The notes under the pieces were generated by a model. That model had not been told where the DNA came from. It did not search any database and saw only the letters and a list, made by a program, of their open reading frames with translations. DNA of 64,000 bases from an uncultured Paracoccaceae bacterium (GTDB lineage: Bacteria > Pseudomonadota > Alphaproteobacteria > Rhodobacterales > Rhodobacteraceae), in assembly GCA_947502145.1 (NCBI GenBank), contig CANMYO010000001.1:1054001-1118000 (forward strand), written 5' to 3'. Position 1 is the stretch's first letter. Each line of letters opens with the position of its first letter. The position numbers and the translations under genes were made by a program. Below, piece after piece: positions 19,102 through 28,860 of this stretch.

Positions 19102-19584
19102 ATGCCGCTTTTGGCTTTGTTTATTGCTGTCCCATTGATCGAGATAGCCTTGTTTATTCAAGTCGGCGGCGCAATTGGCCTTTGGCCAACGCTCGCAATT
19201 GTGATCGTCACCGCGATCCTTGGGTCCTGGCTTGTCCGGCAACAAGGGGCCCGCGAGCTGGCACAGCTGCGCAGCAGTTTTTCGGAACTGCGCGATCCGA
19301 CTGAACCGCTCGCCAATGGTGCGATGATCCTGTTTTCCGGCGCTCTGCTGCTGACGCCTGGGTTCTTTACCGACATTGTCGGCTTTGCACTGCTGATCCC
19401 GCCTGTGCGCGCAGCAGTATTCCGATATCTTAAGTCAAGGATCAAAGTCGCGCAGTTTCAGATGGGTCCACAACCGACCCAGCAGAAACCAGGACCGTCG
19501 GACAGGGTTATCGACGGTGAATTTGAAGAGATTGATCCGTCTCAAAAGCCGACACACGAACCATCGGGCTGGACGCGGCATTAG
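19102..19584 (+). CDS. fxsA: FxsA family membrane protein
   Basis: A 160-residue membrane protein with three or four helices in its first 110 residues and a polar tail. MPLLALFIAVPLIEIALFI, then GSWLVRQQGARELAQLR and LTPGFFTDIVGFALLIPPVR, is the conserved FxsA pattern. E. coli FxsA is known for relieving F-plasmid exclusion of phage T7; its cellular role is undefined. The ATG at 19102 follows the ribosome-like AAGGATA. It precedes secB by 61 bases, an arrangement I associate with Rhodobacterales. Confidence 0.85.
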   Translation: MPLLALFIAVPLIEIALFIQVGGAIGLWPTLAIVIVTAILGSWLVRQQGARELAQLRSSFSELRDPTEPLANGAMILFSGALLLTPGFFTDIVGFALLIPPVRAAVFRYLKSRIKVAQFQMGPQPTQQKPGPSDRVIDGEFEEIDPSQKPTHEPSGWTRH

Positions 19585-19645
19585 GATTGAGGGTTGGTCC
19601 TTGTCCTGATAAGACCGCCGCAACTTAGCATGACGGAGAGATTTT

Positions 19646-20137
19646 ATGGCCGATGAAGACGCCAAGCAACCAGCGGCCGCAGCCGCTGACCCAACACAGA
19701 TGAAGAACAAGGTTCTTGCGCAATATGTGCGGGACATGTCCTTTGAAAATATTCTGGCCCAAAAAGGCGTTGGCGGTGACACGCAGCCAGAAATTCAGGT
19801 GCAAGTGAATCTGGATGCCCGCAAGCGTGGCGAAAATCAATACGAGATCATCACCAAGTTGAACATCACCTCCAAAACCAAGGAAAAGGGCGACCCGCTT
19901 TTCCTGTTGGAAATTGAATACGCAGGTATTTTCCAGATCGAAGGTGTCCCGGAAGAACAGCTGCACCCCTATCTGCTGATCGAATGTCCGCGGATGACAT
20001 TCCCATATCTGCGCCGGATCGTGTCAGACATCACACGCGACGGTGGCTTCCCGCCACTGAACCTTGAGCAGATTGATTTTCTGTCCCTTTACCGGGCAGA
20101 GCTTGCGCGCCGCGCAGAAAACAAGCCGGTTAATTAA
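19646..20137 (+). CDS. secB: Protein-export chaperone SecB
   Basis: SecB holds presecretory proteins unfolded and delivers them to SecA. The 163-residue sequence has the family landmarks YVRDMSFENI, PEIQVQVNLDARK and ECPRMTFPYLRRIVSDITRDGGFPPLNLEQIDF (ending PPLNLEQIDF). An alanine-rich N-terminal tail is usual in alphaproteobacteria. The ribosome site GGAGAG precedes ATG 19646. The end overlaps the convergent dnaQ end by 8 bases. Confidence 0.96.
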   Translation: MADEDAKQPAAAAADPTQMKNKVLAQYVRDMSFENILAQKGVGGDTQPEIQVQVNLDARKRGENQYEIITKLNITSKTKEKGDPLFLLEIEYAGIFQIEGVPEEQLHPYLLIECPRMTFPYLRRIVSDITRDGGFPPLNLEQIDFLSLYRAELARRAENKPVN

Positions 20138-20822
20138 ACCGCTTCCAGATTGCGCCGTCGCCCAGCGCCTCAACAAAGGCCGTATGGGCGGCGGCTTCTT
20201 CTTCGCTGACTCGGGCCGGCAATTCCTGCGGACGGGGGCCGGCACGCCAATCATCTTCCTGCTGGTCTCCGGTGTTGGTTTTTGCCGTTGCGGACAAGGC
20301 AAAATCAGGCTGCCGCCCGCCGATCAGCTCCAGATAGACCTCAGCCAGGATTTCGCTATCCAGCAGTGCGCCGTGCAGTGTTCGGCTTGAGTTGTCGATC
20401 CCAAAGCGACGACAAAGTGCGTCCAATGACGCTGGTGAACCGGGAAACCGCCGCCGTGCGATGGCCAGCGTATCCAATGCCTGATCCATCGGCAAAAGCG
20501 GGCGGTCACACCAGCCCAGCTCGGCATTCAGGAACTTCATGTCAAACGCCGCATTGTGAATAACCAGCTTGGCGTCGCCCACAAAGTCGACAAATGCCTG
20601 TGCGATATCCTTGAACACCGGTTTGTCGGCCAAAAACTCGTCACCAAGACCATGCACGGCAAAGGCTTCTTCCGGCATTGACCGTTGCGGGTTGATATAC
20701 TGATGATACGTGCGCCCCGTCGGGACATGCCCCATCAGCTCAACGGCACCGATTTCAACAATCCGATCGCCCTCGCCCGGCTCAAACCCGGTTGTCTCTG
20801 TATCCAGCACGATTTCACGCAT
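20130..20822 (-). CDS. dnaQ: DNA polymerase III epsilon subunit (3'-5' proofreading exonuclease)
   Basis: DnaQ proofreads for the replicative polymerase. Exonuclease motifs are complete: ExoI LDTETTGF near residue 7, Exo[13 protein letters not shown] near residue 98, and the ExoIII epsilon-type [17 protein letters not shown] near residue 160, with the active-site HxAxxD arrangement. I chose the ATG at 20822 ([11 protein letters not shown], 230 residues) since longer starts run into coaE. The C-terminal part is variable, as expected for the polymerase-binding tail. It is last in the leftward maf-aroE-coaE-dnaQ operon next to the putative origin. Confidence 0.95.
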   Translation of the reverse strand: MREIVLDTETTGFEPGEGDRIVEIGAVELMGHVPTGRTYHQYINPQRSMPEEAFAVHGLGDEFLADKPVFKDIAQAFVDFVGDAKLVIHNAAFDMKFLNAELGWCDRPLLPMDQALDTLAIARRRFPGSPASLDALCRRFGIDNSSRTLHGALLDSEILAEVYLELIGGRQPDFALSATAKTNTGDQQEDDWRAGPRPQELPARVSEEEAAAHTAFVEALGDGAIWKRFN

Positions 20823-21405
20823 TTGGACGGCTCCTGATACCTGCCACAATGTTTTGCACCGCGGCACTGGCCCCGTCCAGCGTTTCGGTAATGATCAGGT
20901 AATCCGCGCGGGCGCGCTTTTCTGCATCCGGCATCTGGCGCGACAGGATCAGCGCCAGCGTCTCCTCGTCCATGCCGGGACGCGCCAGTACCCGTTCACG
21001 CTGCAGGGCTTCCGGCACACTGACCACGGCAACAGCGTCCAACCAGTCATCTGCACCGGTTTCAAACAGCAATGGGATATCGAACAAGAGGATATCCGCC
21101 GTCTGATCTGAAATAAACGCGGCGCGATCAGCCTGTACCAAGGGGTGCACCACGGCCTCGATCCGGGGCAGCGCCTCCGCATCTTGTGCAATGATCTGCT
21201 TTAGCGCGCTGCGATCCACCGCGTTGTCCTTGATTGCCGCGGGGAAGATCGCGCGCAGGGGTGCAATCGCAGCACCCTGCGGCAGATACAACCGGTGAAC
21301 CGCGGCATCCGCATCCCAGACCGGCACGCCATATTCGGCAAACATCGCCGCGGTCGTGGACTTCCCCATCCCAATCGAGCCGGTCAGGCCAAGCAGAAAG
21401 CTCAT
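20815..21405 (-). CDS. coaE: Dephospho-CoA kinase
   Basis: CoaE catalyses the last step of coenzyme A synthesis, phosphorylating the ribose 3'-hydroxyl of dephospho-CoA. The P-loop [14 protein letters not shown] is at the start (residues 5-18), followed by [12 protein letters not shown], a family motif, and DIPLLFETG. The ATG at 21405 gives a normal 196-residue enzyme. It overlaps dnaQ by 8 bases and aroE by 4, so the operon is tightly coupled. Confidence 0.95.
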   Translation of the reverse strand: MSFLLGLTGSIGMGKSTTAAMFAEYGVPVWDADAAVHRLYLPQGAAIAPLRAIFPAAIKDNAVDRSALKQIIAQDAEALPRIEAVVHPLVQADRAAFISDQTADILLFDIPLLFETGADDWLDAVAVVSVPEALQRERVLARPGMDEETLALILSRQMPDAEKRARADYLIITETLDGASAAVQNIVAGIRSRPNA

Positions 21406-22232
21406 CCCAGAACTGCCTTGCGCAGTGCGTCGTCGACTTCTGGGCGCAAACCAAACCACCGTTCAAATCCTGGAACCGCCTGATGAAGCAACATCCCGAG
21501 ACCATCAACAACGGTGCAGCCCATTGCCTCAGCCTGGGCGAGGAACTGCGTGCGAAGCGGGCTATAGACAATATCCGTCACCACCGCATCTGGGCGCAAT
21601 CCGTCAAGCGGCACGCGCAATTCCGGCTGACCGGTCATCCCAAGCGAAGTGGTGTTCACAACTGTCGTTGCGTCTTCAAGCATGTTGCCCGCTTGTACCC
21701 AATCCACCACATTGATGCGGGTGCCAAATTCGGCGCGAAGTGCCTCTGCCTTGGGCCGTGTCCGGTTTGATAGCAGAATTTCAGGCACACCCGCATCTGC
21801 CAGGGCCACGATAATGGCGCGCGCGGCCCCGCCTGCCCCCAAAACTGCTGCCGGACCTGATTTTGGATTCCAATGCGGTGCGCCCTGTTTCAAATTGGCG
21901 ATGAAGCCATATCCATCTGTATTATCGGCATAAATCTTCCCATCTTCGCGAAAGATCAGGGTGTTGGCCGCCCCAATCAGAATCGCCCGATCGGTCAGCT
22001 GGTCCGCAATCTGCAAGGTCGATGTCTTGTGCGGGATCGTCACATTCGCGCCAACGAAACCCATTTTCGGCAGGGCCCGAATGACTTGTTCCAAATCCTG
22101 ATCGGTTACATGAAGCGGTAGGTATTGGCCGCGAATACCATAGCGGCGCAGCCAGTGGCCATGCACTTTCGGCGATTTTGAATGGCCAATCGGATTTCCG
22201 ATAACGCCGGCGAGGGGGGGTGGTTTGATCAT
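21402..22232 (-). CDS. aroE: Shikimate dehydrogenase
   Basis: AroE reduces 3-dehydroshikimate to shikimate with NADPH in aromatic amino acid synthesis. The substrate motif [12 protein letters not shown] is near residue 12, the catalytic lysine lies in NVTIPHKTS, the NADP-binding loop is [11 protein letters not shown] and a later motif is NTTSLGM. At 276 residues the length is normal. Its ATG overlaps the maf stop by 4 bases. Confidence 0.95.
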   Translation of the reverse strand: MIKPPPLAGVIGNPIGHSKSPKVHGHWLRRYGIRGQYLPLHVTDQDLEQVIRALPKMGFVGANVTIPHKTSTLQIADQLTDRAILIGAANTLIFREDGKIYADNTDGYGFIANLKQGAPHWNPKSGPAAVLGAGGAARAIIVALADAGVPEILLSNRTRPKAEALRAEFGTRINVVDWVQAGNMLEDATTVVNTTSLGMTGQPELRVPLDGLRPDAVVTDIVYSPLRTQFLAQAEAMGCTVVDGLGMLLHQAVPGFERWFGLRPEVDDALRKAVLG

Positions 22233-22828
22233 CCGTCAATTGTCCCGCGCAAGGTAAGATATGACAAGAGCTCTAACAGGGGCAGTCCCAAAACATGAAA
22301 ATAGTCGCCCTCGATCCGATGGAACAGCCGGGCGCCTTCGGCTTCAAGCTGATAGCCGCCGACGCAATGCTGGATCTCTGACCAGTTGCGATCAACATAG
22401 CCTTTCAGATAGGCATCGCTGGCGTCGCGCATGTGCAACCGGGCCACGCCGACATGACGCCACAGCGGTTTGCCCTCTCCAAAGATCACGGCCGCGGACA
22501 ACAGTTGATGCGCCCGGCCCCGCATGAACTGAAGTTGCGCCAACAATTCTTCCTTGCTCTCCGCTTTGCCCAATGTGGTGTGATCAAGGGCAAGAACCTG
22601 GTCACAACCGATGACCAGCGCCTCGGGGTGCTTTGCCGCCACCCGCAGGGCTTTCATTTCGGCAAGCGCATCTGCAATATCGCGGGGCGAAGCAGATTCT
22701 GAAATCAGCGATTTGCGGATCATGACCTCGTCAACGCGGGCCACTTCAACGCGGAACGGCACCTTTGCATTCCGCAGTAATTCGGCGCGGATGGCAGAGC
22801 CAGAGGCGAGAATGATCTGTGCAGTCAT
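22229..22828 (-). CDS. Maf-family nucleotide pyrophosphatase
   Basis: Maf proteins hydrolyse non-canonical or modified nucleoside triphosphates and have been linked to septum control. The N-terminal motif LASGSAIRAELLRNAKVPF and the later IGCDQVLAL (with the catalytic aspartate) are present in a 199-residue protein. I chose the ATG at 22828 (MTAQIILASGS); a DnaA-box-like site overlaps this start codon. It is the first gene of the leftward operon and borders the putative origin, the position that maf holds beside oriC in Caulobacter. Confidence 0.9.
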   Translation of the reverse strand: MTAQIILASGSAIRAELLRNAKVPFRVEVARVDEVMIRKSLISESASPRDIADALAEMKALRVAAKHPEALVIGCDQVLALDHTTLGKAESKEELLAQLQFMRGRAHQLLSAAVIFGEGKPLWRHVGVARLHMRDASDAYLKGYVDRNWSEIQHCVGGYQLEAEGARLFHRIEGDYFHVLGLPLLELLSYLTLRGTIDG

Positions 22829-23230
22829 GTGGATAACCGTTGGATAAACTGATGAGCGATCAGGTGACGGTGTGGGACTTCTGCCCGGACAATGCAAGTG
22901 ACCGGATTTCCGGTCATGTTCAGGGAAAAGATGAACAGGTTATTAACGGTGGAGAAGGATAAGTGATGATGTGCAGAAGTCTGGGGTCGATGAAGAGTCA
23001 AGTGGTGTGCAGAGAGAATTTCGCCGGCAATAACTACCTTATATCTCTGTTTTTATTGCGATTTTTCAATTCCATGACAAATGGGACATCATGTTTTGAA
23101 TACCAATGCCTTGGGGATAACTCTGCGGATGAAAATTTGATCCCCAGATTCGCGCCTCTCTAAAACATCATCATCTTTTCTTTCTATCTATATTTATTAA
23201 ATAGAACTGAACTTCAGGCGGGAAAACGCA
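22828..23230. other. Probable chromosomal replication origin (oriC)
   Basis: This is the only gap over 300 bases in the window. A perfect DnaA box (TGTGGATAA) is at 22828-22836, an 8/9 match (TGGGGATAA) at 23112-23120, and 7/9 matches at 22839-22847 and, on the opposite orientation, 23138-23146. AT-rich runs lie at 23035-23100 and especially 23162-23217, and could be the unwinding element. The maf-aroE-coaE-dnaQ operon leads away leftward and hemJ-rho-mnmE-mnmG-rsmG-parAB rightward, with two parS sites 3-5 kb away. The same neighbourhood flanks oriC in Caulobacter. Promoters for maf and hemJ must also lie here. Replication activity is inferred. Confidence 0.72.
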
Positions 23231-23677
23231 ATGACATGGCTTGTGCCTTACTATGACTGGATCAAAGCACTTCACGTGATTGCGGTCATCTCTTGGATGG
23301 CGGGCATGTTTTATCTGCCAAGATTGTTTGTCTATCACGCTGAACGCGCTGCGCCCGGATCAGAGTTGGATAAGACATTTCAGGTGATGGAATACAAACT
23401 ACTGCGGGTGATCATCAATCCGGCAATGATGGTTGCCTGGATCTGCGGCGGACTTCTGATTGCCATGGGCGGGCTGGATTTTGGGGCTGTATGGGGCTGG
23501 GCAAAGCTGATCGCGGTTATTCTGATGTCAGCCATGCATGGGTGGCTTTCAGCGCGGCGCAAGGATTTTGCGGCCGGCAAGAACACACGCAGCGGCCGCA
23601 CCTATCGGCTGATGAACGAAGTCCCCACCGTCCTGATGCTGGTGATCGTTGTCGCGGTGATCGTTCGCCCGTTTTAA
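23231..23677 (+). CDS. hemJ: Protoporphyrinogen oxidase HemJ
   Basis: HemJ is the membrane protoporphyrinogen IX oxidase of most alphaproteobacteria and cyanobacteria. The 148-residue sequence has four hydrophobic helices and the family signature LHVIAVISWMAGMFYLPRLFVYH, which includes a conserved histidine (position split: LHVIAVISWMAG, then YLPRLFVYH), and MEYKLLRVIINPAM. A second haem gene, hemH, is at 57100. It is the first rightward gene after the putative origin. Confidence 0.92.
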   Translation: MTWLVPYYDWIKALHVIAVISWMAGMFYLPRLFVYHAERAAPGSELDKTFQVMEYKLLRVIINPAMMVAWICGGLLIAMGGLDFGAVWGWAKLIAVILMSAMHGWLSARRKDFAAGKNTRSGRTYRLMNEVPTVLMLVIVVAVIVRPF

Positions 23678-23708
23678 GCATACGTTGACTCCTGTCAGGA
23701 GGACGCAT

Positions 23709-23738
23709 ATGTCTGTGCCGCTGCCCGTCCGGGCATAA
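23709..23738 (+). CDS. Candidate nine-residue leader peptide upstream of rho
   Basis: A short reading frame encodes MSVPLPVRA and stops at TAA. A full ribosome site AGGAGG (23697-23702) stands six bases before its ATG, better than the one for rho itself. The ribosome site lies in a palindrome CTCCTG-T-CAGGAG (23689-23701) and a hairpin TGCCC-GTCC-GGGCA (23722-23735) lies within the frame. The rho ATG is 62 bases after its stop. E. coli rho also has a leader peptide gene (rhoL), of different sequence. Translation is inferred only from these signals. Confidence 0.45.
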   Translation: MSVPLPVRA

Positions 23739-23799
23739 AGCGATTTCCAATTGAAACTTACCTGCGTAGCTGACACCCGGCTGCCTGCTGGAATTTGAC

Positions 23800-25074
23800 A
23801 TGTCCCAACACCGTCTGAACCTCGCCGACTTGAAAGCGCAAAGCCCAAAGGACCTTTTGTCCCAGGCTGAAGAGCTTGAGATTGAAAACGCATCAACCAT
23901 GCGCAAGGGTGACATGATGTTCGCGATCCTGCGCGAACGCGCGGACGACGAGTGGTTGATCGGTGGCGATGGGGTGCTTGAAGTGTTGCAGGACGGTTTC
24001 GGCTTCCTGCGCTCTCCCGAGGCAAACTACCTGCCCGGTCCTGACGATATTTACGTATCACCCGATATGATCCGCCAGCATTCGCTGCGGACCGGCGATA
24101 CTGTCGAGGGTCTGATCAAGGAACCCAATGATAACGAACGCTATTTTGCGCTGGACACTGTTGAAAAAATCAACTTCGAAGACCCCGAACGGGCCAAGCA
24201 CAAGGTTGCGTTTGACAACCTGACGCCGCTTTACCCCGATGAGCGGCTGAAGATGGAAGTTGACGATGAGAACCAGAAAAAGGACCGCTCTGCCCGGATC
24301 ATTGATCTCGTCTCCCCGATTGGTAAGGGCCAGCGCTCGCTGATCGTCGCCCCACCCCGGACAGGTAAAACGGTGCTGCTGCAAAACATCGCCAACTCGA
24401 TCGAGAAGAACCACCCGGAATGCTATCTGATCGTTCTGCTGATTGACGAACGCCCCGAAGAAGTCACCGACATGCAGCGGTCCGTGAAGGGTGAGGTTGT
24501 GTCCTCGACCTTTGATGAACCTGCCACCCGTCACGTTGCGGTGTCCGAAATGGTAATCGAAAAGGCCAAGCGATTGGTTGAACATAAGCGGGACGTTGTC
24601 ATCCTTCTGGATTCGATCACCCGTCTGGGCCGCGCCTTCAACACCACTGTGCCGTCCTCGGGCAAGGTGTTGACTGGCGGTGTCGATGCCAATGCGCTGC
24701 AGCGGCCAAAACGGTTCTTTGGTGCAGCACGGAATATCGAAGAGGGTGGCTCGCTAACAATCATCGCCACGGCGCTGATTGATACCGGCAGCCGCATGGA
24801 CGAAGTAATCTTTGAAGAATTCAAAGGCACCGGCAACTCTGAAATCGTGCTGGATCGGAAAGTCGCCGATAAGCGCGTCTTCCCGGCGATGGACATCCTG
24901 AAGTCAGGAACCCGAAAAGAAGAGCTGCTGGTTGAAAAGAACGATCTGGCCAAAACCTATGTCTTGCGGCGTATCCTGAACCCAATGGGCACCACGGATG
25001 CGATTGAATTCCTGCTGGGCAAGTTGAAACAAACCAAGACCAATGCGGATTTCTTCGATTCCATGAACACCTGA
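23800..25074 (+). CDS. rho: Transcription termination factor Rho
   Basis: Rho is the hexameric RNA helicase that ends transcription at untranslated RNA. The N-terminal helical part ([14 protein letters not shown]) is followed by a cold-shock-like RNA-binding domain ([21 protein letters not shown]), Walker A APPRTGKT near residue 185, Walker [12 protein letters not shown] and the Q/R-loop segments. The 424-residue length is normal. The ribosome site before ATG 23800 is modest (GGAATTTGAC). The long leader from hemJ holds a mini-ORF and small hairpins, so feedback control of rho through its leader is plausible. Confidence 0.97.
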   Translation: MSQHRLNLADLKAQSPKDLLSQAEELEIENASTMRKGDMMFAILRERADDEWLIGGDGVLEVLQDGFGFLRSPEANYLPGPDDIYVSPDMIRQHSLRTGDTVEGLIKEPNDNERYFALDTVEKINFEDPERAKHKVAFDNLTPLYPDERLKMEVDDENQKKDRSARIIDLVSPIGKGQRSLIVAPPRTGKTVLLQNIANSIEKNHPECYLIVLLIDERPEEVTDMQRSVKGEVVSSTFDEPATRHVAVSEMVIEKAKRLVEHKRDVVILLDSITRLGRAFNTTVPSSGKVLTGGVDANALQRPKRFFGAARNIEEGGSLTIIATALIDTGSRMDEVIFEEFKGTGNSEIVLDRKVADKRVFPAMDILKSGTRKEELLVEKNDLAKTYVLRRILNPMGTTDAIEFLLGKLKQTKTNADFFDSMNT

Positions 25075-25091
25075 TAAGGCGGGCCATTAGG

Positions 25092-26366
25092 ATGGACACG
25101 ATCTTTGCCTTGGCGACGGCCCCGGGGCGGGCTGGTGTTGCGATTGTCCGAATTTCAGGGCCAGAGGCCGCAGAGGTGGCCAAACGCCTTGTGACCTCAC
25201 TGCCAGCTGTTCGTGGGCTTCGCAAAATTCGGGATATGGCCGGCGAAATTCTGGACGAAGCGTTGGTGCTGCAATTTGCGGACAATCATAGCTTTTCCGG
25301 AGAACCGGTGGTCGAGTTTCATCTTCACGGCAGCCCAGCCATCGCAAAATCGGTTCAGAACGCAGTGTCCCAGGCCGGGGCGCGGATCGCCGAGGCGGGC
25401 GAATTTACACGACGCGCGTTGGACAACGGCAAACTTGATTTGGCCCAGGTTGAAGGGCTCGCTGACCTGATCGACGCGGAAACAGAAGAGCAGCGCAAAC
25501 AGGCGATGCGGGTTTTTGCCGGCGGTCTTGGGGATCTTGCAGAATGCTGGCGCAAGGATCTGATCCGTGCCGCCGCACTGATTGAGGCGACAATCGACTT
25601 TGCCGATGAAGAGGTACCCGTTGACGTCACGCCAGAGGTTGGCGAGCTGCTGTGTAATGTGCAGGCGCAAATGGAACAGCAGATCGCGGGGGTTTCGGCG
25701 GCGGAAAGGATCCGCGAAGGCTTTGAAGTTGCGATTGTCGGACCACCCAATATTGGCAAGTCCACACTGCTGAACCGGCTGGCCGGTCGGGATGCCGCGA
25801 TCACCTCTGAAATTGCGGGAACAACGCGCGATGTGATTGAGGTGCGGATGGATATCGGTGGTATGCCCGTCACCCTGCTCGACACCGCAGGGATTAGACA
25901 AGCTGTTGATAAAATTGAAGTAATCGGAATTGAACGTGCCCTGTCACGCGCAAGAGACGCCGATCTTCGCTTATTTCTCATCGGGGATGGTGACAAACCT
26001 GCCCTGGACCCTTTGCCGGGTGATATCATCGCTTTTGGCAAGGGCGATACATTTCGCGGGCCCGATCTCGCAGTGTCGGGAAAGACCGGGAAAGGGATTG
26101 ATCAGATTATCGCAATGCTGAACGACGAATTGTCTGGTCGCGTTGGTGGCGTGGGTGTTGCCATCCGGGATCGTCATCGTATCGCGATGAAATCAGCAAC
26201 CGGGGCCATCGGGATCGCCCTTGATGGCTTGGCGGTGGGCACAGCTGCGGACTTGCTGGCCGAAGATATCCGGGCTGCAACGCGCGCGGTTGACATGATC
26301 GTAGGACGCGTCGATGTAGAAGACCTCTTAAGCGAGATTTTCGCAAGTTTTTGCATCGGCAAATAG
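25092..26366 (+). CDS. mnmE: tRNA uridine-5-carboxymethylaminomethyl GTPase MnmE
   Basis: MnmE works with MnmG to build the cmnm5 group on U34 of tRNAs. An N-terminal folate-binding domain starts [23 protein letters not shown]. The G domain has the P-loop GPPNIGKST near residue 220 and the G3 motif DTAGIR. The C-terminal catalytic box FCIGK is complete. At 424 residues the protein is a little shorter than E. coli MnmE (454). It begins 17 bases after rho and ends 2 bases before the likely TTG start of mnmG. Confidence 0.96.
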   Translation: MDTIFALATAPGRAGVAIVRISGPEAAEVAKRLVTSLPAVRGLRKIRDMAGEILDEALVLQFADNHSFSGEPVVEFHLHGSPAIAKSVQNAVSQAGARIAEAGEFTRRALDNGKLDLAQVEGLADLIDAETEEQRKQAMRVFAGGLGDLAECWRKDLIRAAALIEATIDFADEEVPVDVTPEVGELLCNVQAQMEQQIAGVSAAERIREGFEVAIVGPPNIGKSTLLNRLAGRDAAITSEIAGTTRDVIEVRMDIGGMPVTLLDTAGIRQAVDKIEVIGIERALSRARDADLRLFLIGDGDKPALDPLPGDIIAFGKGDTFRGPDLAVSGKTGKGIDQIIAMLNDELSGRVGGVGVAIRDRHRIAMKSATGAIGIALDGLAVGTAADLLAEDIRAATRAVDMIVGRVDVEDLLSEIFASFCIGK

Positions 26367-26368
26367 GA

Positions 26369-28240
26369 TTGTTTCACGTGAAACACTTTGACGTAGTGAT
26401 CGTTGGCGGAGGCCACGCAGGGTCAGAGGCCGCCTGGGCTGCCGCCAACATGGGCGCTAAGACCGCACTGGTGACCTTGCGCCGCGATACCATTGGCGTG
26501 ATGTCGTGCAATCCGGCGATTGGCGGGCTTGGTAAGGGGCATCTTGTCCGCGAGATTGATGCGCTTGGCGGGATCATGGGTCTGGCGGCCGATCACGCAG
26601 GCATTCAGTTTCGCTTGCTGAACCGCACCAAAGGGCCTGCTGTGCAAGGTCCGCGTGCCCAATCTGATCGGGTTCTTTATCGCGGTTACATGCAAAACGC
26701 TTTGGGCAAGTGCGAAAACCTCAGCATCATCGAAGCCGAAGCAAGCGACCTGACCGTCGAAAGCGGAGAGATTGCCGGCCTGCAATTGGCTGATGGCAGC
26801 GAGATCAGGACGCGTTGTGTTGTCCTGACCACCGGTACGTTTCTGCGTGGGGTTATTCATGTTGGCGATGTCTCCCGCCCGGGTGGCCGTATCGGCGACA
26901 AGGCTTCAGTGGCCATGGCTGAGCGTTTGGACAGTTTCGGTTTGCCGCTTGGGCGTTTGAAAACAGGAACACCGCCACGTTTGAACGGCAAAACGATCAA
27001 TTGGGACAATCTTGAAAGCCAGCCCGGTGACGTTGAACCGGCCATGTTTTCCTTTTTGTCGGATGCTCCAACCGCGCGGCAAATTTCCTGTGGTATTACC
27101 CATACCAACACGCAAACTCATGATATCATTCGCCAAAATTTGGCACGATCCGCCATGTATGGTGGGCATATTGATGGGGTAGGTCCGCGATATTGCCCCT
27201 CTATCGAGGATAAGGTCGTGCGGTTTGCGGACAAGGAATCCCACCAGATCTTTTTGGAACCCGAGGGGCTGACGACGCACACGATCTATCCCAATGGTAT
27301 TTCCACTTCCCTGCCCGAGGATGTCCAGATTGATTACGTCCGCTCGATCGCGGGGCTTGAAAACGTTGAGATCGAACAGATTGGCTATGCAATCGAATAT
27401 GATTACGTTGATCCCCGTGCATTGCGTTTGTCGTTGGAGCTCAAGGCTTGCCCTGGGCTTTTTCTCGCCGGGCAGATCAATGGAACGACGGGCTATGAAG
27501 AGGCCGCCGCGCAAGGCTTGGTAGCGGCTGTCAATGCAGTCGCGCGGTCACGCGATACCGATCCGGTGAGTTTTAGCAGACGGGAATCGTACATAGGGGT
27601 GATGATTGATGACCTCACCAGTCGGGGCGTCGCTGAACCCTACCGGATGTTTACATCAAGGGCAGAGTTTCGGCTGCTCCTGCGCGCGGATAATGCCGAC
27701 CAAAGGCTCACGAAACGGGGCCGGGATCTGGGACTCGTCAAAGACCAGCGGTGGGAAAAGTTCCTGAATAAAATGAAAGCGGTAGACCGATCACGCGCTG
27801 AGTTGGATGCTGTCCAGCTGACAGCCCGCGAAATTGCAGGGACCGGCGCGAACCTCAACGCAGATGGACCAAAACGCTCTGCGCTTGAGGCATTGACCTT
27901 GTCGGACTTTGGGTTTGATGCGCTCCGTGATTTGCGCCCAAATCTTGAGATCCCAGCGCCTGCAATTGCCCAGCAGATCAAAAATGACGCTCTTTACGAA
28001 AACTACATCAGGCGCCAGGAAAAGGATATCGCCGCGCTTGCCAAGGATGAGGCGATCAAGATCCCACAGAGCACCAATTTTAATGAAATTGGCGGTCTTT
28101 CAGCGGAACTTGCGCAAAAACTCTCGGCAGCAGCGCCGGAAACCGTCGCACAAGCGCGTCGCATAGACGGCATGACGCCAGCCGGGATGTTGGTTCTAGT
28201 TGGCCATCTCAACCGGCAACCGGGAAAGAAGACGGGCTAA
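26369..28240 (+). CDS. mnmG: tRNA uridine-5-carboxymethylaminomethyl modification protein MnmG
   Basis: MnmG is the FAD partner of MnmE. The dinucleotide-binding motif [15 protein letters not shown] and the active-site motif [20 protein letters not shown] (with its cysteine) are present, as is the C-terminal helical region. I propose a TTG start at 26369 giving [10 protein letters not shown] (623 residues); the N-terminus FHVKHFD is encoded by the parS palindrome, as in many relatives. A GTG at 26378 is the alternative. Its stop overlaps the rsmG start as TAATG. Confidence 0.94.
   Translation: MFHVKHFDVVIVGGGHAGSEAAWAAANMGAKTALVTLRRDTIGVMSCNPAIGGLGKGHLVREIDALGGIMGLAADHAGIQFRLLNRTKGPAVQGPRAQSDRVLYRGYMQNALGKCENLSIIEAEASDLTVESGEIAGLQLADGSEIRTRCVVLTTGTFLRGVIHVGDVSRPGGRIGDKASVAMAERLDSFGLPLGRLKTGTPPRLNGKTINWDNLESQPGDVEPAMFSFLSDAPTARQISCGITHTNTQTHDIIRQNLARSAMYGGHIDGVGPRYCPSIEDKVVRFADKESHQIFLEPEGLTTHTIYPNGISTSLPEDVQIDYVRSIAGLENVEIEQIGYAIEYDYVDPRALRLSLELKACPGLFLAGQINGTTGYEEAAAQGLVAAVNAVARSRDTDPVSFSRRESYIGVMIDDLTSRGVAEPYRMFTSRAEFRLLLRADNADQRLTKRGRDLGLVKDQRWEKFLNKMKAVDRSRAELDAVQLTAREIAGTGANLNADGPKRSALEALTLSDFGFDALRDLRPNLEIPAPAIAQQIKNDALYENYIRRQEKDIAALAKDEAIKIPQSTNFNEIGGLSAELAQKLSAAAPETVAQARRIDGMTPAGMLVLVGHLNRQPGKKTG
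26370..26385. other. parS centromere site 1
   Basis: The sequence TGTTTCACGTGAAACA is a perfect 16-bp palindrome, identical to the consensus bound by chromosomal ParB. It lies across the start of mnmG, about 3.2 kb from the putative origin, and encodes part of the MnmG N-terminus (FHVKH). Confidence 0.9.
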
Positions 28241-28860
28241 TGCATCACCTGATTGGTGGTCTGAATGTTTCACGTGAAACAATGGACCGATTGACCCATT
28301 TTGAGGCCCTGACGCAAAAATGGACGCGCACAATTAACCTCGTGTCCCGGGATTCACAGGCAGACATTTGGTCGCGCCATATACTTGATTCGGCGCAACT
28401 CTTTGATCTGGGGCATAATTTCAAGGGCAAATGGCTGGATATTGGCAGCGGCGGGGGCTTTCCCGGCGTCGTTGCCGCCATCCTGCTCGCAGATCAGGAC
28501 GCAGATTGCACAATAACCCTTCTTGAAAGCGATCAGCGCAAAGCGGCCTTTTTGCGCACCGCCATTCGTGAATGTGGCGTCGCCGGGGAAATATTAACCG
28601 GACGAATCGAATCCGCACCGCAAGCCCACGCGGATACCCTCACAGCTCGGGCCCTGGCGCCCGTCGCAGACCTTTTGGCCCACGCCGAGCGGCATTTGAC
28701 GGAAAATGGCATTGCGCTCTTCCACAAAGGTCGAAACTATGAGGAAGAGGTCGCCGCCGCGCGTGAAAACTGGCACTTTGATCTTGTCGCACACCAAAGC
28801 CAAACAGCCGTTGACGCGCGGATCATCGAACTGAGGAATATAAGACGTGCCATCGCCTGA
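28240..28860 (+). CDS. rsmG: 16S rRNA (guanine-527-N7)-methyltransferase RsmG
   Basis: RsmG methylates G527 of 16S rRNA; loss gives low-level streptomycin resistance. The SAM-binding motif WLDIGSGGGFPG is near residue 65, the N-terminal NVSRET block is the family's usual one and LESDQRKAAFLRT follows. At 206 residues the length is normal. The start ATG overlaps the mnmG stop; the end overlaps the parA start by 14 bases. Confidence 0.95.
   Translation: MHHLIGGLNVSRETMDRLTHFEALTQKWTRTINLVSRDSQADIWSRHILDSAQLFDLGHNFKGKWLDIGSGGGFPGVVAAILLADQDADCTITLLESDQRKAAFLRTAIRECGVAGEILTGRIESAPQAHADTLTARALAPVADLLAHAERHLTENGIALFHKGRNYEEEVAAARENWHFDLVAHQSQTAVDARIIELRNIRRAIA
28266..28281. other. parS centromere site 2
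   Basis: A second perfect copy of TGTTTCACGTGAAACA, inside the start of rsmG, where it encodes most of the segment NVSRET. It is 1,896 bases after the first copy and about 5 kb from the putative origin. Two identical sites close to parAB are strong evidence of the ParABS segregation locus. Confidence 0.9.

Noticed and set aside
22963-23163. 66-codon open frame on the + strand inside the origin gap
   Set aside because: No ribosome site, no recognisable motif, odd composition, and it runs through DnaA-box-like and AT-rich origin sequence.
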